Origin: Methanobacteriota archaeon
Lineage (GTDB): Archaea; Thermoplasmatota; Poseidoniia; Poseidoniales; Thalassarchaeaceae
Length of the DNA: 64,000 bases
Direction of reading: 5' to 3'
NCBI GenBank assembly: GCA_016845345.1
Contig: JAERSV010000004.1
Span: 82,814 to 146,813, forward strand
In this document: positions 27,601 through 36,707 of the stretch, piece after piece
Position numbering within the stretch: position 1 is the stretch's first letter
Layout: every line of letters starts with the position of its first letter
Program-made: the position numbers and the translations under genes
The notes under the pieces: generated by a model
What the model saw: the letters and a program-made list of their open reading frames with translations, nothing else
What the model was told of the DNA's origin: nothing
The model's database searches: none

Positions 27601-30306
27601 ATGAGGGGACGTGATTCTGCTAGTAGATTGCTCATTGTTGGGCTGGCGTTTATCCTACTTGCTCCACTTGCGATGAGTTCTGCAAGTGCAGATTCTGATG
27701 ACATTGAATTAGTGATTTCTATTTCCGAACCAACTACCGGTGCAGATTGGTATGATGGGGAAGAATCTCTTTCAATCTCAATTTCTGTGAAGAATTCTGG
27801 TGCCACGACTCAATCGATTGAATACAATCCATCCTGCCCCGTTGAAATTGAAATACTTGACGAAGATGATGAATTTTTCACATCTCTGCGAGAGCACAGA
27901 GTCTGCCTTGAACAACGTCGAGCGATTGACATACCTGCTGGGCAAACAAGAAACCTTGATTCATTTGATTGGCAATGGCAAAATGCATCTGGAGCAGTTA
28001 TCAACAGTGGTGATATCACAATTGATTTCAACTTTGAGTCAGGTTTGGCAACTCATGTACAATCTATACAATTCCAGCGCAGTCCTGTGTTAATTGAAAA
28101 CTTGGTACTGCAAGTTAACACCGCTCCACCTATTTCAGGCGGATTAGATTACTTGTCAGGGGAGAGTGTTTACTCTCATGTTTCACTCAGCAATAGTGGT
28201 AGTAGCCCGGTGACTATTGATGCTGATGAAGGTTGCAAGATTACAATTCAAGTTAACAACATGGCTACATCGAATCCTCCTTCAATGACTGACTTAGAAT
28301 GTGGCTCAGGGACAACTCTTGGAATTGGTGAATCTGTTCCTTTGGGTTGGCTAATCTGGGACTTTACCTCTGGAGGTGAACAACTTGAATCAGGGCTGTG
28401 GTCCGTTGAAATTGCAACTACTGGTTTGAGTGGTTTGACAAGTACCTTTGAGGCAACACTAGCAATAGGTGAGCCTCGCCCTGAGGCTTTAGTTGAGGTT
28501 GCTATTACTTTACTTGGTGATGATGATTTTGACGGAGTAGTAACTGAAACAGATAATATTCAAATTAAAACTGAGTTAGTAAATTCAGCCGAAGTTCCTG
28601 CTGAGTTGCAATTCAACAGTAGTTGTCTCATTTCGATTCAATTAATATCTGAACAAGGAATGATAACCAAGGATTCAAGATTGAATGATATCTGTGAAAC
28701 GGAATTTTCCGAATTGAAGGTTGACCCCACTAGCCAATACACAATTGACCAGCGAATGTGGTCAATGAATGCAGATAGTACTTGTGAACTCGATGATGGT
28801 TCTTACTTAATGTTGGTAACAATCCCTGAATATGGGATTACCACTGAATATCTAATCAATTACGATGGAAGCGACAGTGGACCCGCCTGTTTAGCATCAA
28901 TGCAGGACACTAGCCTAGCCCAATTTAGAGTGATTGATCTACTTACCAACAATCCAGGAACCGAAGAAGAATCGATTACTTTCCAAATTCACCTAGAAAA
29001 CCAAGTTGACTTAGATATCCACTGGCCTCAAGAATGTCGATTGACATTCACCCTACAACGCATTGGTGATTCACAGCCTCATCAGATATGGAACGAACAG
29101 TGTGTGGGAACAGGTGGAGTCATGGAGACAATTACTGCAGGTAATGGTATACCATTTGATCCATTTACAATCGAGTTTGGTGAACTCAACCAAGGGACTT
29201 GGTCTATCTTCATAGAAACCACTGGCACACCTACATTCACAACCCAGTTAGCTCATACTTGGAATCCACCCATGATTGATGAGGAAGAGAATTTAGAAGA
29301 TGAATCCGAGAGTGAGGTTGTTGATGAAACAATAGAGCAAGAAGATGCAATTCTATTGAGTTGGATGGCCGAAGGTAGTTGGCAATATGTCACTACTGAT
29401 TCTGATGGGTGTTGGATTCTAATTGATGTTGATGGTAATGAACACGCATACTCATCTACCTTAGTGAACAACTGGAAACCACTGCCTAATCACCGAGGCG
29501 CATATTGGGTTGAGGAAACTGTTGACACCTCGACTGCATGTTCTGGCTGGTCATCTCACATTGTTGTAGTTGAAGTGTTAGGTGAGGCGCAAATAGCCTC
29601 AACAGAGACTAACATTGACAATGAAGTAGCATCTGAAGCACCTGTAATTTCTATTCCTGCCGCGGCCCCAACAATTGTTGCCTTGGTTGCATCAACTAGT
29701 TTACTCGCTTTAATCGCTGGTGCTTTTACTCAAGTTGAATGGATACGACTACCCGCAACAAAATATGGTCTTGCTCTCCTTGGCTTGGTTCGTAAGAAAA
29801 AGGAGTCTGGTGGAGAGTATCAACGTGGTCGGATTGTTGCTTACATTGAGTTACATCGAGGAATTCATTTCAGAGCCTTGCTCGGGGCTTTAGAAATGTC
29901 AAATGGACAGTTAACCCACCACCTATCCGTATTGGAATCTGATGAAAGAATATGGAGACGGAAGGATGGTCGTAAAGTTAGATATTATCCTGCTTCCATT
30001 GACTCAAGAACTGAGGATGAAGATTTACCTGTACCAGTTCTTACTCCTGACCCAAATAGTCTACAGGGCAAGATTCTACAAATCCTTGACATCCACGAAA
30101 ATGAAATTCTAAACCTATCACAGAAAGAATTGTCTGACAAATTGGAAACTAGTCAACAATTGGTATCATACCACCTCAAATCACTAGTGGATTGGGGGTT
30201 AGTTGAGAAAGAAAGAGTCGCTATGCGTTACCGCTACAGGTTGACTGACCGTGCACTGATTCTGCTTAACTCCAGCGACTTCCCATCTTTACTTGATGAG
30301 GCATGA
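27601..30306 (+). CDS. Transmembrane receptor-type transcription factor with four Cys-paired BsuPI-like ectodomains and tandem winged helices
   Basis: 901 residues from ATG 27601 (GAGG upstream). A signal peptide (LLIVGLAFILLAPLAMSSASA) is followed by four related beta-sandwich repeats. Each has a xSGx..Y segment, a Cys-x-[IVL]-x-[IVF] strand and a second Cys about 25-30 residues later (for example SCPVEIEIL...VCLEQR, GCKITIQV...LECGSG), resembling the BsuPI/intracellular-proteinase-inhibitor fold. A less regular module follows, then one transmembrane helix (about 686-710) and two cytosolic winged helices (about 742-805 and 818-890) with ArsR-like recognition helices (NGQLTHHLSVLES and SQQLVSYHLKSL). 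This matches archaeal membrane-associated regulators of the COG2512 kind. It should read an extracellular cue and bind DNA at the membrane (inference). Confidence 0.82.
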   Translation: MRGRDSASRLLIVGLAFILLAPLAMSSASADSDDIELVISISEPTTGADWYDGEESLSISISVKNSGATTQSIEYNPSCPVEIEILDEDDEFFTSLREHRVCLEQRRAIDIPAGQTRNLDSFDWQWQNASGAVINSGDITIDFNFESGLATHVQSIQFQRSPVLIENLVLQVNTAPPISGGLDYLSGESVYSHVSLSNSGSSPVTIDADEGCKITIQVNNMATSNPPSMTDLECGSGTTLGIGESVPLGWLIWDFTSGGEQLESGLWSVEIATTGLSGLTSTFEATLAIGEPRPEALVEVAITLLGDDDFDGVVTETDNIQIKTELVNSAEVPAELQFNSSCLISIQLISEQGMITKDSRLNDICETEFSELKVDPTSQYTIDQRMWSMNADSTCELDDGSYLMLVTIPEYGITTEYLINYDGSDSGPACLASMQDTSLAQFRVIDLLTNNPGTEEESITFQIHLENQVDLDIHWPQECRLTFTLQRIGDSQPHQIWNEQCVGTGGVMETITAGNGIPFDPFTIEFGELNQGTWSIFIETTGTPTFTTQLAHTWNPPMIDEEENLEDESESEVVDETIEQEDAILLSWMAEGSWQYVTTDSDGCWILIDVDGNEHAYSSTLVNNWKPLPNHRGAYWVEETVDTSTACSGWSSHIVVVEVLGEAQIASTETNIDNEVASEAPVISIPAAAPTIVALVASTSLLALIAGAFTQVEWIRLPATKYGLALLGLVRKKKESGGEYQRGRIVAYIELHRGIHFRALLGALEMSNGQLTHHLSVLESDERIWRRKDGRKVRYYPASIDSRTEDEDLPVPVLTPDPNSLQGKILQILDIHENEILNLSQKELSDKLETSQQLVSYHLKSLVDWGLVEKERVAMRYRYRLTDRALILLNSSDFPSLLDEA

Positions 30307-30384
30307 TAATTCCGTTCCTTTGATAGCGGACGGGTGATTCGGCCATTCAGTAACGAATGTCCATGTCGTTGAAGGGTTGATTGT

Positions 30385-33219
30385 ATGGAGGGGGAATTCT
30401 CACCTGCAAACATTGAACATAAATGGCAAAAGAGATGGCTTGATGAAGATGCTTTCATCGCTCAATTAGACACCGATAAACCGAAATTCTACTGCTTAGA
30501 AATGTACCCTTATCCTTCGGGAAAAATGCATATTGGTCATGTTAGAAACTATTCAATTGGGGATGCTGTTGCTCGTTATCGAAGAGCAAAGGGATTCAAT
30601 GTCATCTACCCAATGGGCTTCGACTCTTTTGGAATGCCTGCAGAAAATGCAGCAATAAAAGAAGGAGGACACCCTCGAGATATCACAGATCGTAATATCG
30701 CTAGCATCAAGTCAGACTTCAAGCAAATGGGATTTTCTCACGATTGGAATCGGCAATTAATGAGTCATGACCCAAATTATTACCGATGGAATCAGTGGTT
30801 TTTCCTAAAATTCTACCAAAGTGGATTAGCCTACAGAACATTTGCTAATGTCAACTGGTGTGAGCAGTGTAACACGGTTTTAGCGAACGAACAAGTCCAC
30901 AATGGAAGGTGCTGGAGATGTTCAAGCGAAGTTGCACAAAGAGACATGGACCAATGGTTTTTGAAAATTACAGAATACGTACAAGAACTGCTTGACTCAC
31001 TCGAGGACATACAATTCCCTAACCACGTGAAAGCATTGCAAAAGGATTGGATGGGGCGCTCAGAAGGTGCACAGATTAAGTTTCAAGTAGATGGTGATGA
31101 TAATCTTGAAATTGAAGCTTTTACCACTCGGCCTGATACTATTTTTGGTGTCACATTTGTAACTCTGGCTCCGGAAAACCCTCTATGTGAGGTTTTGGTT
31201 AAGGGCCATGAAAATGAACAAACATGGCGAGAGATGGAGAAAGAAGCAAAGCAACTTTCTGACATGGATAGAGGTATGTTGAAAGAGAAAAATGGTGTCT
31301 TCTTAGGCCGCCATGCGATTAATCCACTGAGTGGTGAGAAAATACCAATCTATGCTGGGAATTTCGTTATCGCATCTTATGGTACTGGGTCAGTAATGGC
31401 AGTACCCGGGCATGACCAACGTGACTTTGAGTTCGCAACTGAACATGACTTACCAATAATACGTGTTTTACTTGAAGATGGTACTCATGATGATTCTCCA
31501 CAAACTTGTGCCTTCGAAGGTTACGGCAAAATGACAAACTCTGTGCGAGACGGTTTTGATGGCTTGAGTGGAGATGAGGCGAAGCGGGCTGTCATCGAAG
31601 CGCTCGAAAGTGAAGGTTCAGGAAGCGGAATGGTCCAATGGAAAATTCGTGACTGGTTAATTTCGCGCCAAAGGTATTGGGGAACTCCAATTCCTATTAT
31701 CCACTGTGATGAGTGTGGTGCGGTTCCAGTTCCTGAGGATGAATTACCTGTGATGCTACCTGATGATGTAGTCTTTAGTGGGGCGGGAAATCCAATGGAG
31801 ACCTCGCCAACTTTCCTCAATGTTGATTGCCCAACTTGTGGAAATCCTGCAAGGCGAGAAACCGACACAATGGATACTTTTGTTGATTCATCTTGGTATT
31901 TCATGCGCTACACTGATGCAAAAAATTCTGATTTATGTTTCAGCAATCAAGCAGTAGATTATTGGATGAATGTTGACTTTTATTGTGGCGGAATTGAGCA
32001 TGCGCAAATGCATTTAATCTACGCCCGGTTTTGGACTAAAGCATTGAGAGATATTGGGTTGCATCGCTTTAATGAGCCGTTTGAAGAACTTTTATGCCAG
32101 GGTATGGTCAATGCCCAAGCACCGTTTTGTGCTCCTTGTAATATCACCCATCCTGTAAGTGAAAGGGGTAATTCTTGCCCATATTGCGCTGGAGAATTGA
32201 CAGAGCGTAGTGCGAAAATGAGCAAATCTCTTGGCAATACTGTAGGACCTGTTTCAATGATTGAACAATATGGTGCAGACACAGTGAGATTATTCATTTT
32301 GTTTGCAGCCCAACCGACTGCAGGGATGGATTGGTCTGATAGTGGTGTTGAATCTTGCTACAGACAAATGAAATCTGTTTGGAATTTAAGCCGCGAAATG
32401 TTGTCATGGGAGAATAATGATTCTGCAATTGATGAATGGCTGAATACCCAATTTGAATTGCGCAAAACTGAATGGGTTTCAGCAATGGAATCTGTTGATT
32501 TGAGAGCCGGCGTAATGCTAAGTCATTATGAGGTATACTCTGACCTTATTTGGTACCAACGACGTGGTGGGTGCAATGGTGAGTTAGCTAGAAAACTCCT
32601 ACTTGATTGGGCTAAGATGATGCACCCAGCCACCCCTCACATTGCCGAAGAAATTTGGTCTTCAGCAGGAGGAGAAGGCTTGATTGCAAATCAAACACTT
32701 GGGTTTGATGAAAATGTAAGTGAAGAGACTGAAGGGATAAACCCTGTTTTGGCTCGTGAAATTTTCTTGCAATCTGTTCTTGACCAGGCTAGGCAGATGA
32801 AAGGTTTAGCAGAGCGACATCTTGAGAATGATGCCACAACTGTAACCTTCCAAATCGCTGAAGATTGGAAAGGCGAATTAGTACGTACCGGCATTGAATT
32901 ACTGGAGAGTGATTTCCCGATGAAAGGAGCAATGGGTGAAATTATGTCACGCCCATTCGCACAGGCCGGGGAAGTTAGGGGACAAGTCCCTGGAGCTTGG
33001 AAACGAATAATGAAACAATTGTACAAATGGTCGCCAACCGAAAGAAATGTGCTGAAAGTTAATCTTGATGAAGTAACAATTCTCACCGATGCAAAGGATT
33101 TCTTGAGTCAAGAATTAGGTGTTAAGGGAGTGAACATTTACACTGCTGGTGAAGGGGAAGATGTTGGTGGTAAGGCCAAGTTTGCTTACCCATCAGAGCC
33201 AGGTATCGCCTATCTTTGA
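30385..33219 (+). CDS. leuS: Leucyl-tRNA synthetase, bacterial type
   Basis: 944 residues, class Ia synthetase charging tRNA-Leu. HIGH motif as MHIGHVRNYSIGDA (about 48), editing domain with TTRPDTIFGVTF and GTGSVMAVPGHDQRD, a leucine-specific region, and KMSKS (AKMSKSLGNTV, about 611-615). The opening MYPYPSGKMHIGH and the NYYRWNQWFFLKF region are those of bacterial LeuRS. Canonical archaeal/eukaryal LeuRS differs strongly, so the gene is probably of bacterial origin. Extra CxxC pairs appear near residues 158-178 and 450-490 (zinc). The stop overlaps the next start as TTGA. Confidence 0.95.
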   Translation: MEGEFSPANIEHKWQKRWLDEDAFIAQLDTDKPKFYCLEMYPYPSGKMHIGHVRNYSIGDAVARYRRAKGFNVIYPMGFDSFGMPAENAAIKEGGHPRDITDRNIASIKSDFKQMGFSHDWNRQLMSHDPNYYRWNQWFFLKFYQSGLAYRTFANVNWCEQCNTVLANEQVHNGRCWRCSSEVAQRDMDQWFLKITEYVQELLDSLEDIQFPNHVKALQKDWMGRSEGAQIKFQVDGDDNLEIEAFTTRPDTIFGVTFVTLAPENPLCEVLVKGHENEQTWREMEKEAKQLSDMDRGMLKEKNGVFLGRHAINPLSGEKIPIYAGNFVIASYGTGSVMAVPGHDQRDFEFATEHDLPIIRVLLEDGTHDDSPQTCAFEGYGKMTNSVRDGFDGLSGDEAKRAVIEALESEGSGSGMVQWKIRDWLISRQRYWGTPIPIIHCDECGAVPVPEDELPVMLPDDVVFSGAGNPMETSPTFLNVDCPTCGNPARRETDTMDTFVDSSWYFMRYTDAKNSDLCFSNQAVDYWMNVDFYCGGIEHAQMHLIYARFWTKALRDIGLHRFNEPFEELLCQGMVNAQAPFCAPCNITHPVSERGNSCPYCAGELTERSAKMSKSLGNTVGPVSMIEQYGADTVRLFILFAAQPTAGMDWSDSGVESCYRQMKSVWNLSREMLSWENNDSAIDEWLNTQFELRKTEWVSAMESVDLRAGVMLSHYEVYSDLIWYQRRGGCNGELARKLLLDWAKMMHPATPHIAEEIWSSAGGEGLIANQTLGFDENVSEETEGINPVLAREIFLQSVLDQARQMKGLAERHLENDATTVTFQIAEDWKGELVRTGIELLESDFPMKGAMGEIMSRPFAQAGEVRGQVPGAWKRIMKQLYKWSPTERNVLKVNLDEVTILTDAKDFLSQELGVKGVNIYTAGEGEDVGGKAKFAYPSEPGIAYL

Positions 33220-34376
33220 TTCAACAAAATATCAGGCTTGATGAGCCGGAGGTTGAAAAGGGAGGGGCTTCTCGCTCACTACAAGTGAACAGAAACGACA
33301 GAGAAGACAACAACCACCAACCAAGTAAAAAAAACCGCAATAGGAATCAAGGCGGCCGCACCAATAAAGGTAGCAAAAAAGGCCGCTCATCTTCCCAAAA
33401 AAGTGGTCGAACAGGTGGTGGGCAGAATAGCCAATTTGCTGCCCGAATTAAGGAAGCGAAGGAACGGGCTGAGGCTAGGTTCTCCGTCAGTCCGAAACCA
33501 TTGGGTTTTCCGACTGAATTTGAACCTCCAAATGATGTATCTATCAAATGGAAAACGAATCCCATAAAACAGCGTACAGAAAATCAAGCATGTGATTTAG
33601 TAATGATTCCGGGGGAATGGGGATTTCTAGATGATGAGCATGTCGATGGAATCGGCGAGAGATTAGAAAAGCATAACATGAGTGTTGACCAAGGTCTATC
33701 TTTGCGCAAAGCATTGATGCAAGAGAAAGCCGTTTATGGGCATTATAAAATGATGAATAAATCCAACACCTTCCTCAAAAGATATGAAAACGGTGAAAGT
33801 GTTTTACAACTTTCAAGGCGATTTGACTTTCCCCCTGTAGCGATTTTTAGAGCAATTCTTACTGCCCGCGGGTGGTCAAAAGTAAAGATTCGGGACTCCC
33901 TTAGAGCACCTGACAAAAGGTTGACAAAACGTGATGCTGATGAATTTCGTGAGGCCGAAGAAAAAGACCGCGTGACAAATGTTGACCAAGGCGAAACTGC
34001 GGTAAGAGCAGATTTGTTTGAGGTAGTGGTCGGGAACTACTTAGACACCTTAGGCATCAAATACCGTCGCCAAGAAGAATTGCTAAATGAACAACAAAAA
34101 GAGCATGGTAGGCCACTCAATACCCCAGACTTCCTAATAATGGATGATTTGAAGATTAATGGCAAGTCGATTGCTTGGATTGATGCTAAAAATTTCTATG
34201 GGGCTAATGTTTCATTTGCTAAGAAGAAAACTAAGAAACAAATGAATCGCTATATCGATGAGTGGGGAGCAGGTGCAATCGTTTACCGGCATGGATTCTG
34301 TGATGCGATGAGAATTCCCGGAGTCTTAATGTTAGACGAAACACCTCTAGATATCACTATCATGTATGATGAGTGA
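33216..34376 (+). CDS. TPD-family nuclease-like protein (CDIN1/C15orf41 homologue)
   Basis: 386 residues. A very basic, Asn/Gly/Ser-rich N-terminal tail (1-75) suggests nucleic acid contact. A central helical HTH-like part follows (FLKRYENGESVLQLSRRFDFPPVAIFRAIL). The C-terminal restriction-endonuclease-like domain (about 270-375) carries the family signature NTPDFLI (TPD) followed by IAWIDAKNFYG (ExK-type D-x-K) and a conserved HGFCD segment. The eukaryotic relative CDIN1 is mutated in congenital dyserythropoietic anaemia. Start is TTG 33216, sharing bases with the LeuRS stop (TTGA), so the two are translationally coupled. Nuclease activity is inferred from the fold. Confidence 0.78.
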   Translation: MIQQNIRLDEPEVEKGGASRSLQVNRNDREDNNHQPSKKNRNRNQGGRTNKGSKKGRSSSQKSGRTGGGQNSQFAARIKEAKERAEARFSVSPKPLGFPTEFEPPNDVSIKWKTNPIKQRTENQACDLVMIPGEWGFLDDEHVDGIGERLEKHNMSVDQGLSLRKALMQEKAVYGHYKMMNKSNTFLKRYENGESVLQLSRRFDFPPVAIFRAILTARGWSKVKIRDSLRAPDKRLTKRDADEFREAEEKDRVTNVDQGETAVRADLFEVVVGNYLDTLGIKYRRQEELLNEQQKEHGRPLNTPDFLIMDDLKINGKSIAWIDAKNFYGANVSFAKKKTKKQMNRYIDEWGAGAIVYRHGFCDAMRIPGVLMLDETPLDITIMYDE

Positions 34377-34382
34377 TTGGAT

Positions 34383-35366
34383 TTATCTGAGAGAGTTTTC
34401 AGATAATGAAACCTCAACTGATTTCAACCCCATCAAATTAAATCGTTCAATCATCCGCAACATCTCATCGTTCTTGAATCCAGATTCAAGTGAGGTTGGT
34501 AAGATAACAATGCTTTCTCCAAGCATGCATAAATGAGGAGATGCTTGCACTTGTGTAAATGAAATTACAGAATCTGCAATTTGTAAAAGTTCAGTTCGGC
34601 CTGCATCAGAAGCCAACTGAGAGTCGCGGGCAAAGGAAGTTGAGGATGCCAATATTTCCCCCCAGCGGCTCTTATTCCAAACACCTTGTTTGAGTTCAGT
34701 GAGTTGTTCTTCTCCCCTAATTCTGATTCGTGTTTTCCACTCTTCATCATCAATATATGCTGAAGTATGTCGGGTAGTTCTATCCCGCCAAGCGACTAAG
34801 AAATTGAGGTTTGAATACCATCCATCTACAACTCCTGAACCCCCCAATTTTGGGCTCACGTTAGGGCACCCGGGCTCTCTTCTAAGATCAACACCACCCA
34901 CCCAGAGTGCGGATATATCACCCAAGCCACCAGAGAGTTTACGCTCTACCAAATGGGCTACATGGAAGGATTGAGGATGGGCTAGTTGTTCTTCTACACC
35001 CAATGCTCTTTGTAAAGCATGGGCAGTGGCTAATGCACCAGCCGCTGAAAGGCCAAACCCTTGTTGTTGAGGTAATCCACAACTTTGTTGGATTTGCCAA
35101 TTATATTCTAAAACTGATGGGACTAACTGAGAAAGTGTGTCAATTACCGTCTGCTGTAAAGTTAAATTTTGATTTTGAGATTTCTCTAGAATTTTTCCTG
35201 AACCAATTTCACCAGTTACAATTATCTGACAAGTTGGCTCAATTGGGTCAATACAGAGGCCGATTCCCCGGCTCCCTTGATTAATTAATTCAGCATCATC
35301 ATCATGGACACTGAAAAGTAGAGTAATGTGACCCGATGAAGCGGCTTGCCCTGAAATCTTGGTCAT
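34383..35366 (-). CDS. Pantoate kinase (archaeal CoA biosynthesis)
   Basis: GHMP-superfamily kinase that phosphorylates pantoate before condensation with beta-alanine, the archaeal route to CoA. The ATP loop reads QQGFGLSAAGALATAHALQ (about residues 104-122), and the ERKLSGGLGDISALWVGG segment matches the PoK family. ATG 35366 is preferred to TTG 35372; GGGGTG lies 9 nt upstream. It is the last gene of the ribosomal/RNA polymerase operon, 45 bp behind Rpo3. The convergent TPD gene ends 6 bp away. Confidence 0.87.
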   Translation of the reverse strand: MTKISGQAASSGHITLLFSVHDDDAELINQGSRGIGLCIDPIEPTCQIIVTGEIGSGKILEKSQNQNLTLQQTVIDTLSQLVPSVLEYNWQIQQSCGLPQQQGFGLSAAGALATAHALQRALGVEEQLAHPQSFHVAHLVERKLSGGLGDISALWVGGVDLRREPGCPNVSPKLGGSGVVDGWYSNLNFLVAWRDRTTRHTSAYIDDEEWKTRIRIRGEEQLTELKQGVWNKSRWGEILASSTSFARDSQLASDAGRTELLQIADSVISFTQVQASPHLCMLGESIVILPTSLESGFKNDEMLRMIERFNLMGLKSVEVSLSENSLR

Positions 35367-35411
35367 TGTCAAACACCCCGTAAGGGTAATTTGGCTTGGT
35401 CTTACCGACTC

Positions 35412-36305
35412 TCACAGTGCTTCTGCAAAGTCATTGGAAAGTGCTTCAAAGCGTCCTGCTAATTCCTTGCAAGCCTGCTCTAAGCAAGTTCGGGCTGTCA
35501 TTGAACCATCGGTTTCAAATTGGAAAATAAATTCTCCTTCAACATCTTCCAAAGTGATTGCATCATTGAATTGTGCTTCTAAATCAGTTCCACTACCAAC
35601 ATGGTTGAGGTCATTTCGCAGTAAATCTACCTTATCGATATCATTGAGAGTACCATCTTTGTTGAAATCCTTAGCAGTGATATTCAAATTTAGGTCAAAT
35701 AACATCTTTGAGCGGGTTTTTACATTGATTTTACCGTTCTGACGCGCATAGAATGTCACCCCAGAGACTGGTGAATACTTTGCATGGTCTCTACCTCTAC
35801 CCATTATTGCGTAAAAGTACGCATGAAGGACTTGCCCTTCGAATAGTTTTGTTAGTGGGATGGAACCATACGCTTCTGGAATTTCTAATCGGCGGTCTCC
35901 AATTACATTCATCTCAGATGCAACAACACTTCTACCACCTTCTTCACCACTTGATGAAATTGTGTAGATTATTTGACATGATGGGCATCCACGTTGGTCT
36001 ACTACCATATCTTTGCAATCAGGACATTCATCTTGAAAGTAAAAATCATCGTGGAACGTTGGGATTGGAAGCATTGAAAATCTGTGAGCGAGTTGTTCGT
36101 CGCTTAAGGCATAGTTTGACTCGAATAATTCACCTGTCTCTTCATTTTTGAAAACACCGAGTTCAACTCTCATTTGGTCAATCGCGAATTTTGGCACATC
36201 AGAAATCATGGTTCTGCGTAGGGAATTTACGAATGCTCGGTTAACTCCTGAAAAGAGTATACGTAGTGAAGTATCGGTTTCTGAAAGAATTTTTAATTTT
36301 GTCAT
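35412..36305 (-). CDS. rpo3: DNA-directed RNA polymerase subunit Rpo3 (D) with an EF-hand-like insertion
   Basis: Alpha-like assembly subunit that dimerises with Rpo11. The conserved N-terminus (RAFVNSLRRTMISDVPKFAID) and LAHRFSMLPI are present. Cysteines 94, 97, 107 and 110 (CPDC...GCPSC) form a zinc site at the position of the eukaryotic Rpb3 site. Residues 213-224 (35634-35669) form an exact EF-hand consensus loop, DFNKDGTLNDID, just before the C-terminal dimerisation region. GAGGTG precedes the ATG by about 9 nt. It follows the S11 gene by 18 bp. Confidence 0.95.
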   Translation of the reverse strand: MTKLKILSETDTSLRILFSGVNRAFVNSLRRTMISDVPKFAIDQMRVELGVFKNEETGELFESNYALSDEQLAHRFSMLPIPTFHDDFYFQDECPDCKDMVVDQRGCPSCQIIYTISSSGEEGGRSVVASEMNVIGDRRLEIPEAYGSIPLTKLFEGQVLHAYFYAIMGRGRDHAKYSPVSGVTFYARQNGKINVKTRSKMLFDLNLNITAKDFNKDGTLNDIDKVDLLRNDLNHVGSGTDLEAQFNDAITLEDVEGEFIFQFETDGSMTARTCLEQACKELAGRFEALSNDFAEAL

Positions 36306-36323
36306 TTTTAATACACCTCTGAA

Positions 36324-36707
36324 TCAAACTCTTCGGCCTCGGCGGCCGCCCTTTCGCTTAGTACCATCATGTGGTCGTGGAGTACAATCCTCAATCCTAG
36401 CTACTTGAATCCCTGCACGAGTCAGGCTTCTGACTGCCTGTTGTGCTCCTGGTCCAGTATTTGGGCTCTTGTTACCACCTTGACCTCGGTATCGAACAAT
36501 TGCTTGTGAGAAACCCTTGTCTTGGATGGCTTCAGCAATTCGCTCTGCTGCTCTAATTGCTGCGAATTGGCTGCCTTTATCGCTACCTTTCTTGGTTACT
36601 TGACCACCACTGCACTTGGCGATTGTTTCAGCACCGGTTTGGTCGGTAGCGGTCATGAGAATGTTGTTGTAGGAACTGTAAATATTAATGATACACTTTC
36701 GAGACAT
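36324..36707 (-). CDS. rps11: 30S ribosomal protein uS11
   Basis: 127 residues, small-subunit platform protein. Typical segments: NIYSSYNNILMTATD, SDKGSQFAAIRAAERI, RYRGQGGNKSPNTGPGAQQAVRSL and the basic end IEDCTPRPHDGTKRKGGRRGRRV. GGTGA precedes the ATG, which overlaps the S4 stop by 1 nt (TGATG). Confidence 0.97.
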   Translation of the reverse strand: MSRKCIINIYSSYNNILMTATDQTGAETIAKCSGGQVTKKGSDKGSQFAAIRAAERIAEAIQDKGFSQAIVRYRGQGGNKSPNTGPGAQQAVRSLTRAGIQVARIEDCTPRPHDGTKRKGGRRGRRV

